A stretch of DNA of 20,376 nt, taken from positions 1-20,376 of the IMG/VR virus record IMGVR_UViG_3300006810_000543; one strand, 5' to 3'. Positions 1 through 7,576 of this stretch are shown here, piece after piece; position 1 is the stretch's first letter, and the number at the start of each line of letters is the position of its first letter. The notes below the pieces were generated by a model, which was not told where the DNA came from, made no database searches, and saw only the letters and a program-made list of their open reading frames with translations. The translations under genes were made by a program, and so were the position numbers. The DNA is from a virus.

Positions 1-8
1 AGCAAGCC

Positions 9-218
9 ATGAAAGCACCAGACCACACAGAATCTAATAAAATTATAAGTAAGTTTGTAAAGCCTATGACTCTTGGTCAAGCCTTAGATGATCTCTTTGA
101 TCATATGTATGTTAATGATATGGAGGAAGCTATGACTACAATATTAGATGTTCTTAATGTTGTTTATGACAAAGACACAGAGCAATGGGTAACTGCTGAT
201 GAGGGCCATCCGGTATGA
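9..218 (+). CDS. small hypothetical phage protein
   Basis: Protein of 69 residues, mostly helical in appearance and acidic in its second half, with no motif I recognise. The ATG sits in an ATGA overlap with a TGA at 10-12 that closes another frame running in from the window edge (last codons read S-K-P). This fits the overlapping-gene style seen through the whole window and suggests a truncated gene lies just upstream. Its own TGA overlaps the start of the next gene by 4 bases, so the two are probably translationally coupled. The start could lie further upstream, since the frame is open to the edge. Function unknown. Confidence 0.6.
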   Translation: MKAPDHTESNKIISKFVKPMTLGQALDDLFDHMYVNDMEEAMTTILDVLNVVYDKDTEQWVTADEGHPV

Positions 219-745
219 ATATATTCTATCTAGATCAGAATCCTAAGGAGTGTGCCAAGCAGCATTGTGACAAACACGTAGTCAAGATGATACTTGAGTA
301 TGCTCAGTTATTATCTACGGCTCACAGAATGCTTGATGGTGATCAGTATTACGAACCATCAAGACGCTCTGGCCGTATGGTAAACCGATTTCACCTTGAT
401 GGGCCGAGATCTAAACTGTATCAAGCTACACATATCAATCATCCTTCGGCTGTTTGGTGTCGTGAAAATATTAGTAACTATGTTTGGTTAGATGATTTGT
501 TTGAGGCTTGTCTTGATGAGTATACTTATAGATACGACAAAGTTCATAAATGTTCAGAGATTAAAGATCTTCTGCATGAACCGCCAGATAACATAGAGAT
601 AGGAGCATTCACGCCTCCAACTTTAGCAATGCCCGATGAGAATAAGGTTTCGGATTGTAACATTGAGTGTTACCGAGACTATTACCATACGAAACACTTT
701 GCTAAATGGACTAACAGACCTATACCGGAGTGGTTTAATGGCTAG
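215..745 (+). CDS. conserved phage protein of unknown function (MNIFYLD... family)
   Basis: Protein of 176 residues beginning MNIFYLDQNPKECAKQHCDK and carrying the block HVVKMILEYAQLLSTAHR, then THINHPSAVW and a C-terminal FAKWTNR-P-W. I recognise this pattern as a family found in many aquatic T4-like and T7-like phages that is usually left as hypothetical. The length looks complete. The conserved His, Cys and Asp residues near the N-terminus (C13, H17, C18, D19, K20, H21) look like a possible metal or nucleotide site, but that is inference. The start is set by the ATGA overlap with the previous gene. Function unknown. Confidence 0.75.
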   Translation: MNIFYLDQNPKECAKQHCDKHVVKMILEYAQLLSTAHRMLDGDQYYEPSRRSGRMVNRFHLDGPRSKLYQATHINHPSAVWCRENISNYVWLDDLFEACLDEYTYRYDKVHKCSEIKDLLHEPPDNIEIGAFTPPTLAMPDENKVSDCNIECYRDYYHTKHFAKWTNRPIPEWFNG

Positions 746-923
746 TAATTATACTCAGCACGAGTTACTTCATAGAGTACCAGTATTTAGTAATAAAGAA
801 TACGATGACTTTGTTATGAATAAAAAGTATTTTGATATGTGGCACAAAGTACACACTAAGGAGCGCAACAATGCAGGAACATCTAGACTTAAAAGACTTT
901 TTACTTTCTCCAAAGATGGGTAA
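738..923 (+). CDS. small hypothetical protein
   Basis: Protein of 61 residues starting MASNYTQHELL. I chose the ATG at 738, inside the end of the previous gene, rather than an upstream in-frame ATG at 636, because GGAG at 727-730 lies at the right distance and an 8-base overlap matches the local style. The start at 636 would overlap the previous gene by more than 100 bases. The protein is basic at the C-terminus (RLKRLF) and has no recognised domain. Its end overlaps the next gene by about 50 bases, which is long for this genome. Confidence 0.5.
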   Translation: MASNYTQHELLHRVPVFSNKEYDDFVMNKKYFDMWHKVHTKERNNAGTSRLKRLFTFSKDG

Positions 924-1164
924 TAAAGTAACAACTTGGTATTACTATGAGGGTTGGAGGCTCTGTGAAATAAGTATAGGCAGTAAGTTTATTCATGTTA
1001 AACCTGTACATGGTGGTTATTACAAGAAAAAAATACGAATCAAGCAGGGCCGAGAGATACTAAAGAATATGTATTGGAAGGCTGCAAGTTCCGATGCTTT
1101 CTACAGGGCCTTGGCTGATGGTAAGAAACGTAAACCCCGTAACTGGGAGAAACTCTATGCCTAG
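871..1164 (+). CDS. hypothetical protein, basic
   Basis: Protein of 97 residues starting MQEHLDLKDFLL. The start at 871 is supported by a strong AAGGAG at 858-863, seven bases upstream; an in-frame ATG at 832 has no such site. A later ATG at 916 would reduce the overlap with the preceding gene to a few bases but has only a weak ribosome site. The sequence has an aromatic patch (TWYYYEGWRL), a central lysine-rich stretch (YYKKKIRIK) and a basic C-terminus, so nucleic-acid contact is possible. No family recognised. Confidence 0.6.
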   Translation: MQEHLDLKDFLLSPKMGNKVTTWYYYEGWRLCEISIGSKFIHVKPVHGGYYKKKIRIKQGREILKNMYWKAASSDAFYRALADGKKRKPRNWEKLYA

Positions 1165-1603
1165 AAAACTATACGAAAATAAACAGTCTTTAGCTGCTGA
1201 GAAACACTTTGCTAAAGACTTAGAGAAATATTTTAAAGTTAATTTAAAAAAGTTACCTATCCAATATGGATTAGACTTCATAGCTTTAGATCTTAGAAAC
1301 TATAAGCCTAAGTTCTTTTTAGAACTAAAAGAACGTAGATGTAAACATAATACTTATCCTACTTATATAATATCTTTATCTAAATTTTTAAAAGCTAAAG
1401 AGATTTATAGATCTTTAAATATACATACTTACCTCTGTGTTAGATGGTCAGATACTAGCGGGTATATCTGTCTTGATGATATTGAGGATGATAATATTGA
1501 CATTAATATCGGAGGCCGTTATGATCGCAACGATTGGCAGGATGTAGAGCCATTACTAACTATTGATATTGGAAAATTTATAATCATTGGAGACACTAAA
1601 TGA
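1157..1603 (+). CDS. possible PD-(D/E)XK-fold nuclease-like protein
   Basis: Protein of 148 residues from ATG 1157 with GGGAG at 1145-1149. An ATG at 1094 in the same frame lies deep in the previous gene and lacks a ribosome site. The core reads GLDFIALDLRN...KFFLELKER: Asp40 or Asp45 followed by Glu56-x-Lys58. This spacing and the beta-strand character fit the PD-(D/E)XK nuclease core, and the following YPTYIISLSKFLKAKE and YLCVRWSD strand fit the rest of that fold. No overall family match was recognised, so nuclease function is inference. The gene is clearly more AT-rich than its neighbours (two 60-base rows counted by eye gave 22% G+C), which hints at separate origin. Its TGA overlaps the next ATG by 4 bases. 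Confidence 0.55.
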   Translation: MPRKLYENKQSLAAEKHFAKDLEKYFKVNLKKLPIQYGLDFIALDLRNYKPKFFLELKERRCKHNTYPTYIISLSKFLKAKEIYRSLNIHTYLCVRWSDTSGYICLDDIEDDNIDINIGGRYDRNDWQDVEPLLTIDIGKFIIIGDTK

Positions 1604-1890
1604 GTACAGATAATCTTGATCCCTTTTCAGAAATCAAAGATTACTTCACAACGCTGAAGGATGCCACAATGAAAGGCTCAATGAAAGCCAAGTCCTTGAT
1701 GTTGGGTGGAGGTTTATTTATACTAGGGTTCTATACCTTTGCTATTCTGTTGTTGGTAGAGGTGATTGAGCTAGTGGATTTACAAAGCCGAACAGGTGTG
1801 CTACCATCCACTATTGAGAACGTGATACTTTCCTTTTTGTTCTGGGCAGGTCACAGATATTTTTACAATAAAGCTAAAGAGGAGCTATAA
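1600..1890 (+). CDS. small membrane protein with two predicted transmembrane segments
   Basis: Protein of 96 residues. A polar N-terminus of about 30 residues is followed by a hydrophobic segment at about 33-53 (LMLGGGLFILGFYTFAILLL), a short charged and polar loop, a second hydrophobic stretch at about 72-84 (TIENVILSFLFWA) and a basic tail. Two helices with a short loop and a charged end are compatible with a class II holin, but the gene sits in the replication region, far from the lysozyme, so a holin role is only one option. It starts in an ATGA overlap and is followed immediately by the SSB gene. Confidence 0.6.
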   Translation: MSTDNLDPFSEIKDYFTTLKDATMKGSMKAKSLMLGGGLFILGFYTFAILLLVEVIELVDLQSRTGVLPSTIENVILSFLFWAGHRYFYNKAKEEL

Positions 1891-2319
1891 ATGGCTATAG
1901 TAGAAGGTACTGCTTACTGGGCTAGTGTTAAACGCCCTAATACAACTTATGAACCAGTGTATAGTGTTAATCTTGTGGTTGACGATGGCACTGCTGCGGA
2001 TTTCAAACGCCGTGGATTCAAGGTCAAAGACATGGATGAAGGCCCTGCTATTATCATCAAAAGAAAGGTGAATGGTGGGCCAAAGGGAACTAGAGAACCT
2101 CCTAAACTCTATGATCGAATGAAGAATGAGATTGATTCCGAAGTTGGTAACGGCTCAAAGGTCAAGGTTCAGTATCGTGAATGGGAGATGGATAGAGGTG
2201 GTAAGACTTACCAAGGTCTTGAGTTTCTAGCTATGCAGGTTCTTGATCTGGTTCCGTACTCCAGTGGTGGGGTTGGTGATGAGTTTGATGTAGAAGATTC
2301 CCTTGAGGATGAGCTATGA
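1891..2319 (+). CDS. single-stranded DNA-binding protein, T7 gp2.5-like
   Basis: Protein of 142 residues. It has the beta-rich pattern of an OB fold, with the late block GNGSKVKVQYREWE and YQGLEFLAMQVLDLVPY typical of phage SSBs of the gp2.5 type, and a strongly acidic C-terminal tail (last 16 residues rich in D/E, ending DSLEDEL). In T7 the acidic tail of gp2.5 contacts the DNA polymerase and the helicase, both of which are encoded just downstream here. T7 gp2.5 itself ends in Phe, whereas this one ends in Leu. The start follows the previous TAA directly, with GAGGAG at 1879-1884 as ribosome site. The role in coating single-stranded DNA at the replication fork is inferred from the family. 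Confidence 0.8.
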   Translation: MAIVEGTAYWASVKRPNTTYEPVYSVNLVVDDGTAADFKRRGFKVKDMDEGPAIIIKRKVNGGPKGTREPPKLYDRMKNEIDSEVGNGSKVKVQYREWEMDRGGKTYQGLEFLAMQVLDLVPYSSGGVGDEFDVEDSLEDEL

Positions 2320-2597
2320 CAGTATTCAAAACCGATGATGGAGACTTTGATGTCTCCAAGATGTCACTACAGAACCAACATATCTTTGTGTTAGCTCAGA
2401 AGCTGATAGGTGATATCAAGTCTCTGTCAGATGATATTGAGTCCAAGAAGGCTGCGCTTGAGTGGTTTAAAGCACAGCTTGGGACTGAGTGTAATGACGA
2501 TACAAAGATTAAATATGAAAGAGCTAGGGATGAAGATGGTAAATTTATTCCCGATGATCCTGACACTCCTGAAAATGAGGCTTATGTTCGTAGTTAG
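2316..2597 (+). CDS. hypothetical acidic protein
   Basis: Protein of 93 residues starting in an ATGA overlap with the SSB gene. The middle (about residues 20-55) is helical and heptad-like (LAQKLIGDIKSLSDDIESKK), followed by an acidic, proline-containing C-terminus. No family recognised. Coupling to the SSB and its position as the last gene before the terminator suggest it belongs to the same transcript and perhaps the replication machinery, but this is context only. Confidence 0.6.
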   Translation: MTVFKTDDGDFDVSKMSLQNQHIFVLAQKLIGDIKSLSDDIESKKAALEWFKAQLGTECNDDTKIKYERARDEDGKFIPDDPDTPENEAYVRS

Positions 2598-2614
2598 TTG
2601 TGTGCTGTTGATTA

Positions 2615-2640
2615 GGGGAGTTTCGGCTCCCCATTTTTTT
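2615..2640 (+). terminator. rho-independent terminator or attenuator before primase-helicase
   Basis: A perfect 6-bp stem GGGGAG (2615-2620) / CTCCCC (2627-2632) with loop TTTCGG is followed by A and seven T's (2634-2640). It lies in the only clear intergenic gap of the plus-strand block. The primase-helicase ribosome site AAGGAG starts at the very next bases (2641-2646), so the element could end the SSB transcript, attenuate downstream expression, or mark an RNA processing point. Confidence 0.85.
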
Positions 2641-2651
2641 AAGGAGCAAAA

Positions 2652-4295
2652 ATGGCATTCGTTAAAACACATTTACCCTGCCCTGAATGTGGCGGGAGTG
2701 ATCCAGCATCTTTAAATGAAGATGGATCAATGTACTGTTTCAGTTGTGATAAGTTAATTCCTAATCACGACAACAGTATTTCACCAACCCCAATAGAGTT
2801 TAAGACATATAAAAATAACTCTGTTAATACTTCCGATGGTTCCTTCAATGCCCTGACAGATAGAAGTATCTCACTTGATACCGCGAAGAAGTATGGCGTT
2901 AAATCTATCCTTAACTCCAAAGGCGATGTAGATACTCATATCTATCCCTACTACAACGTCAATGAGATAGGTGCTTTCAAGCTCAGAGATACAAACAAGA
3001 CATTCTTTTGGCAAGGTTCTTCTACCGGCACTGGTTTGTTTGGCCAACAACTGTTTCAAGAAGGGGGCAAGTACATCACTATCACTGAGGGTGAGTGTGA
3101 TGCTATGGCAGCTTATGAACTTCTAGGATCTAAATGGCCTGTAGTTTCTCTGAAGAACGGTGCTGCTGGTGCAGTCAGAGATATCAAATCATCTTTAGAG
3201 TTCTTGGAGAAGTTTGAGAAGATTGTTATCAACTTTGATAGCGATACTTCGGGCAGAGAAGCTGCAAGAAAGGCTGCTAGGTTATTTACCCCCGGCAAAG
3301 CCTTGATCTTGAGCCTACCCGAAGAGTTTAAAGATGCTAATGATATGCTGCGTAGCGGTAATCATAAAGCATACACTATAGCTTGGTGGGCTTCTAAGAC
3401 TTATACTCCCTCCGGCATCATGAGTGCTAAAGATATTTTATCTAAATATCATGATCGCCCTGAAAAAGAATCTATCCCTTATCCTTGGCATGGTCTGAAC
3501 GAAAAGCTTTATGGACTCAGAACCGGAGAGCTTGTTACTGTGACAGGTGGCACTGGTCTAGGGAAGTCTAGTATCACCAGAGAACTAGAACACTGGCTTA
3601 TAAAGAACACTCAGGACAATGTAGGTATCATAGCTCTTGAGGAGGATTACTATAAAACTGCTGACTGTCTGGTATCCATTGAGGCTAACGCCAGACTATA
3701 CATTGATCACATCAGAAAAGAATATCCTAAGGAGCAGCTAGATACTATGTTAGCTAATCTCTTTGGTAATGATCGTGTTTGGATTCACTCGCACTTTGGA
3801 TCTAACGACATTGATGAGATCTTTGCCAAGGTCAGATACATGATTGTTGGTTTGGATTGTAAGTGGGTAGTAGTAGATCACTTACATATGCTACTGTCGG
3901 CTAGTGCTGATGGCGATGAGCGAAGAACTATTGATACAATAATGCACAAGCTCCGGTCTATTGTTGAAGAAACAAATGCGGGTTTGATTCTTGTATCTCA
4001 CCTCAAGAGGATTGAAGGCAACAGAGGCCACGAGAATGGTGTTACTGTTAATCTCAGTCACCTCAGAGGCTCTCAGTCTATTGCACAGCTATCAGATTGT
4101 GTACTAGCTTTGGAGCGCAACCAACAGTCTGATGATCCTAACGAGGCCAACACAACCCACGTTAGAGTACTGAAGTCTAGGTATACTGGAGATGTGGGGA
4201 TGGCAACTCATCTGATGTATGATAAAGAAACAGGTAGATTATCTGAGATAATTGACTACGAAGATGAGCTAGAAGATGCGGATGAAGCATTATGA
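2652..4295 (+). CDS. DNA primase-helicase, T7 gp4-like
   Basis: Protein of 547 residues, close to the 566 of T7 gp4. Order of domains: an N-terminal zinc finger with Cys10, Cys13, Cys29, Cys32; a TOPRIM primase core with ITEGECDAMA near residue 144 and NFDSDTSGREAA near 194; then a RecA-like hexameric helicase with Walker A GGTGLGKSS near 298, Walker B WVVVDHLHM near 405, motif H3 ILVSHLKR and motif H4 LSHLRGSQSIAQLSDCV. Having both zinc finger and helicase on one chain indicates priming and unwinding at the fork. The start is preceded by AAGGAG at 2641-2646, just after the terminator. The TGA overlaps the DNA polymerase ATG by 4 bases, so the two are coupled. Confidence 0.95.
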   Translation: MAFVKTHLPCPECGGSDPASLNEDGSMYCFSCDKLIPNHDNSISPTPIEFKTYKNNSVNTSDGSFNALTDRSISLDTAKKYGVKSILNSKGDVDTHIYPYYNVNEIGAFKLRDTNKTFFWQGSSTGTGLFGQQLFQEGGKYITITEGECDAMAAYELLGSKWPVVSLKNGAAGAVRDIKSSLEFLEKFEKIVINFDSDTSGREAARKAARLFTPGKALILSLPEEFKDANDMLRSGNHKAYTIAWWASKTYTPSGIMSAKDILSKYHDRPEKESIPYPWHGLNEKLYGLRTGELVTVTGGTGLGKSSITRELEHWLIKNTQDNVGIIALEEDYYKTADCLVSIEANARLYIDHIRKEYPKEQLDTMLANLFGNDRVWIHSHFGSNDIDEIFAKVRYMIVGLDCKWVVVDHLHMLLSASADGDERRTIDTIMHKLRSIVEETNAGLILVSHLKRIEGNRGHENGVTVNLSHLRGSQSIAQLSDCVLALERNQQSDDPNEANTTHVRVLKSRYTGDVGMATHLMYDKETGRLSEIIDYEDELEDADEAL

Positions 4296-6037
4296 AATCA
4301 TTAGTTTTTGATATTGAGACAGATGGAGTAACAGATGTTACTGTTATATGGTGTATTTCTGCTGTAGATCTGGACAGTTCTACTGTTTATGAGTTCGGCC
4401 CTAACCAAATAGATGAAGGAGTCAAACTATTACAACAGGCTGATAAGCTTATCGGTCACAATATTATTAACTATGATGTGCCTTGGATATACAGGATGTG
4501 CGGCGTAGATCTATCAGATAAGAAGTTGGTAGATACTCTGATCATTTCAAGATTGTTCAATCCAGTACGTGAAGGCGGTCATAGTCTCAAGCAATGGGGT
4601 GAGACAGTAGGTTTCTCTAAGAGTGGCTACGATGATTTTACAGCCTATAGCCCTGAGATGATGGCCAGATGTACCAGTGATGTTATTCTTAATAAGAAAG
4701 TTTATTTTGAATTACGTAAGGAAGCTGCGGGTTTCTCTAAGCAGTCTATAGATATAGAGAACAAAGTAGCTAACATCCTTAAAGAACAGGAAGAACATGG
4801 TTTCTTGTTTGATCAGAGAGCCGCCTCCCTTTTGCTGTCAGAGCTAACCGAAGAGGTGGAGCTGGTGACTGCTGAAGTTAAGAAGCGATTCAAACCTAAG
4901 GTAGAAAGAATAGAAATATTTAAACGTCAGACCAAGACAGGTAAGGTATCTAAGATGGGTGAAACCTTACAGGGTAAAGGCGTAAGGCTTACCCCAGATG
5001 ACTACAAAGAAATATGTCGTAAAGGATCTATCATACGTGAGAAGAGAATAGAGTTTAATCTAGGCTCACGTAAACAGATAGGAGAATATCTACAGGAGTT
5101 TGGTTGGAAGCCTAAGAAGTTTACTCCTACTGGTCAGCCAATGGTTGATGAAAAGATATTATCTAACGTAAAAAATATACCAGAGGCAGCGTTGATAGGT
5201 AGATATCTTATGTTACAGAAACGGATATCTCAGATAAATTCATGGTTCAAGGAGCTAGGTAAGGATGGCAGAGTGCATGGATTTGTTAACCATAATGGTA
5301 CTGTTACTGGTAGAATGACTCACAGGAACCCCAACATGGCTCAAGTTCCTAACTGTTCCGCTCCTTATGGTGAGGAATGTAGGGCCTGTTGGGTAGTTCC
5401 TCCTAAACACAAGCTAGTAGGTATTGATGCCAGTGGCCTTGAGTTGAGGATGTTGGCTCACTACATGAATGATGAAGGATTTATAGATGAAATTCTCAAT
5501 GGAGACATACACACAGCTAACCAACGACTTGCAGGTCTTGAATCAAGAAATCAGGCAAAGACATTCATCTATGCACTCATATACGGAGCAGGAGATGAAA
5601 AGATTGGGACAGTGGTTGGAGGAAGCAAGAAAGACGGCAAACGACTTAGAGACACTTTCCTTAATAATCTCCCATCATTTAGAACTCTTATCGCTAAAGT
5701 ATCAAGAGCTGCATACAAAGGATTCCTCAAAGGATTAGATGGACGCAAGATTAAAGTTAGATCACAGCACAGCGCACTGAATGCTCTGTTACAAGGAGGC
5801 GGTGCTATCGTTATGAAACAGGGATTGATTCTGTTTCATGAGAAGATACAGAAGTACGGTGCTGTTGTTGTTGGTAATGTTCATGATGAATGGCAGGTAG
5901 AAGTACCAGAGCAGTACGCAGAAGAAGTAGGTAAGGCAGGTGTTGAGTCTATTATACAAGCAGGTATAGACCTTGGACTCAACTGTCCTCTAGATGGAGA
6001 ATATAAAATAGGAGACAACTGGAGTGAAACACACTGA
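4292..6037 (+). CDS. family A DNA polymerase with 3'-5' exonuclease, T7 gp5-like
   Basis: Protein of 581 residues with an N-terminal DnaQ-type exonuclease and a C-terminal polymerase; no 5'-3' exonuclease domain. Exo I is Asp7-x-Glu9 (FDIET), Exo II includes Asn57 and Asp62 (GHNIINYD), and Exo III keeps Asp130, but the usual Tyr four residues earlier is Arg126 (ARCTSD). Polymerase motif A is DASGLELR (Asp379), the O-helix is RNQAKTFIYALIYGAG (Arg419, Lys423, Tyr427), and motif C is HDEWQ (His531, Asp532, Glu533). Tyr427 is at the position of T7 Tyr526 and E. coli Pol I Phe762. It replicates the phage genome, probably with the host thioredoxin or another clamp; no loop was examined for that. 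Start is in an ATGA overlap with the primase-helicase. Confidence 0.95.
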   Translation: MKSLVFDIETDGVTDVTVIWCISAVDLDSSTVYEFGPNQIDEGVKLLQQADKLIGHNIINYDVPWIYRMCGVDLSDKKLVDTLIISRLFNPVREGGHSLKQWGETVGFSKSGYDDFTAYSPEMMARCTSDVILNKKVYFELRKEAAGFSKQSIDIENKVANILKEQEEHGFLFDQRAASLLLSELTEEVELVTAEVKKRFKPKVERIEIFKRQTKTGKVSKMGETLQGKGVRLTPDDYKEICRKGSIIREKRIEFNLGSRKQIGEYLQEFGWKPKKFTPTGQPMVDEKILSNVKNIPEAALIGRYLMLQKRISQINSWFKELGKDGRVHGFVNHNGTVTGRMTHRNPNMAQVPNCSAPYGEECRACWVVPPKHKLVGIDASGLELRMLAHYMNDEGFIDEILNGDIHTANQRLAGLESRNQAKTFIYALIYGAGDEKIGTVVGGSKKDGKRLRDTFLNNLPSFRTLIAKVSRAAYKGFLKGLDGRKIKVRSQHSALNALLQGGGAIVMKQGLILFHEKIQKYGAVVVGNVHDEWQVEVPEQYAEEVGKAGVESIIQAGIDLGLNCPLDGEYKIGDNWSETH

Positions 6038-6206
6038 GAGATTTACTTTATGGGGAAATATGTATGTTTCTGATGGTGTTTATGTACCAGATAAAATTGC
6101 ATCAGGAAGCTTTAAATATTGCTTAGAAGTAAAACAAAGTGATCCGTGGCCAGAGTATCATGGTATGCGGATATCTAAAGATGAGGTAGACTTAGATGAA
6201 GACTAA
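6024..6206 (+). CDS. small hypothetical protein
   Basis: Protein of 60 residues from GTG 6024, with AGGAG at 6010-6014 inside the end of the polymerase gene. An alternative ATG at 6060 with GGGG at 6052-6055 would give a 48-residue product. The sequence has several aromatics and an acidic end (EVDLDED). Its TAA lies 11 bases inside the next gene. No family recognised. Confidence 0.5.
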   Translation: MKHTERFTLWGNMYVSDGVYVPDKIASGSFKYCLEVKQSDPWPEYHGMRISKDEVDLDED

Positions 6207-6480
6207 ACATGAGCCGAACAGAATAGGTGATCTAGCAGAGCATTATGCTATCACTTGGTTGTGGGATAACGGCTATCATGTCTTTAAAAACTGTGGCTGC
6301 ACAGGCCCAGTTGACATTGTTGCTCTCTCTCCCGAAGGAAAGATAACGCTGATAGATGTTAAGTCTTACAAGGATGGAAGGCTATCAGCAAAAACAGAAT
6401 TACAAAAAGAACTAGGCGTACAGTATTTACACTACAACTCAGAGACACGTAAGTGTCGTTTTGTCAGGCACAGAAAATGA
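6196..6480 (+). CDS. PD-(D/E)XK nuclease, Holliday-junction-resolvase/YraN-like
   Basis: Protein of 94 residues. The layout is that of small PD-(D/E)XK resolvases: a helix RIGDLAEHYAITWLWDNGY with Glu15, then PVDIVAL with Asp40, then the strand ITLIDVKS with Asp54-Val-Lys56, where Asp takes the place of the usual Glu or Gln. The length is near that of archaeal Hjc or bacterial YraN proteins. Probable role: cutting branched or recombination intermediates of phage DNA. A second candidate for this job, endonuclease I, lies about 1.3 kb downstream, so the division of labour is unclear. The start overlaps the previous gene by 11 bases. Confidence 0.7.
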   Translation: MKTKHEPNRIGDLAEHYAITWLWDNGYHVFKNCGCTGPVDIVALSPEGKITLIDVKSYKDGRLSAKTELQKELGVQYLHYNSETRKCRFVRHRK

Positions 6481-7331
6481 AATCACCACAGAATATAGTA
6501 GAAGATATATACGAGAATCTGAAACCTCTCTGTGATGGAGAGCCTCTGGATCTATCTGAAGAAGAGATAGATAAGTTTGGCGATGATATGAAAAACATAT
6601 TACGTCACTGGGCCAAGCCTACGGCCAGAGACTCTAACTTTACTCTGCGTATGTCTAACGTAGGTAAACCTGCCCGTCAGCTTTGGTATGACAACAGGGA
6701 AGAGAATAATTCTTCTGTTGCCCCTAGTACGATGATCAAGTTTCTCTATGGACACATCCTTGAAGAAGTAGTTCTTATGTTAGCTAGGCTGTCAGGCCAC
6801 GATGTAACAGATGAGCAGAAAGAAGTAGAGGTTGGCGGTGTCAAAGGACACATAGACTGTAAGATAGATGGCGAGGTTGTAGATGTTAAGACCGCATCAT
6901 CCTACGCCTTTAAGAAATTTAAATATGGTACTCTGCCAGACGATGATCCTTTTGGTTATATAGCTCAGATATCTGGGTACGAACAGGCTGAAGGCACTAA
7001 GCATGGCGGGTTCCTTACAATCAACAAGGAGACAGGTGAACTGGCTTTCTATGCTCCTGATGATTTTGATAAGATAGATACAAAGAAGCGTATAAGCTCT
7101 CTCAAGAAATCTTTAAAAGCTGATGAACCTCCTGCAAAGTGTTATGATGATGTACCAGAGGGAGCTAAAGGCAACATGAAACTAAATCGGGGTTGCTCTT
7201 ACTGTCCCCATAAGTTTGTATGTCATGCTGACGCTAACGATGGGACAGGTCTTAGAGGTTTTAGATATGCCAAAGGGGTTACCTATTTCACCAAGGTAGT
7301 CAAAGAGCCTAACGTAGAAGAGATACTATGA
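6477..7331 (+). CDS. RecB/Cas4-like PD-(D/E)XK exonuclease with candidate Fe-S cysteines
   Basis: Protein of 284 residues starting at the ATGA overlap (ATG 6477); an ATG at 6453 lies within the previous gene and is less likely. Nuclease signature in order: His93 with Glu96/Glu97 (GHILEE), Asp127 (GHIDCK), Asp136-Val-Lys138 (VVDVKT), and Gln164-x3-Tyr168 (AQISGY), the set known from RecB-type and Cas4 nucleases. Near the C-terminus are Cys222, Cys240, Cys243 and Cys249 (GCSYCPHKFVC), which resemble the iron-sulfur ligands of Cas4/AddB-type enzymes, although all four lie C-terminal here. Position after the polymerase matches the T7 gp6 exonuclease by function: host DNA breakdown or recombination end processing. 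Confidence 0.8.
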   Translation: MKSPQNIVEDIYENLKPLCDGEPLDLSEEEIDKFGDDMKNILRHWAKPTARDSNFTLRMSNVGKPARQLWYDNREENNSSVAPSTMIKFLYGHILEEVVLMLARLSGHDVTDEQKEVEVGGVKGHIDCKIDGEVVDVKTASSYAFKKFKYGTLPDDDPFGYIAQISGYEQAEGTKHGGFLTINKETGELAFYAPDDFDKIDTKKRISSLKKSLKADEPPAKCYDDVPEGAKGNMKLNRGCSYCPHKFVCHADANDGTGLRGFRYAKGVTYFTKVVKEPNVEEIL

Positions 7332-7576
7332 ACGGTAGAAAAAGTAAACTGGCTAGGCGGCTTGCTAAAGACCTAGCTTTTGGCTGGCTCAAAACCCTAG
7401 TCAGTAAAGAAGAGACAGAGAAGATAACCAAAGATAACTTCATGGGTCTTATGCCTAAGCAAACTCATATCATGAACGAAGGACAGATGCGTTTAATGCC
7501 GAATACCTATAGGTGGTTCATCAAGCAGGTCAAAGCATCTGGCGTGGATAATATAAATGGTAGAAAATCTGGATAG
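7328..7576 (+). CDS. small basic hypothetical protein
   Basis: Protein of 82 residues starting in an ATGA overlap with the nuclease gene. The N-terminus is strongly basic (NGRKSKLARRLAKD), compatible with DNA or RNA contact, and the rest has no recognised domain. The last 20 bases overlap the start of the next gene. Function unknown; coupling suggests it works with or near the nuclease. Confidence 0.55.
   Translation: MNGRKSKLARRLAKDLAFGWLKTLVSKEETEKITKDNFMGLMPKQTHIMNEGQMRLMPNTYRWFIKQVKASGVDNINGRKSG

Noticed and set aside
636-923. Longer form of the 738-923 gene starting at 636
   Set aside because: It would overlap a well-supported gene by over 100 bases and has no ribosome site; the ATG at 738 fits better.
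5487-5738. An 83-codon ORF inside the DNA polymerase gene
   Set aside because: It overlaps the conserved polymerase motifs A and B in another frame and has no support of its own.
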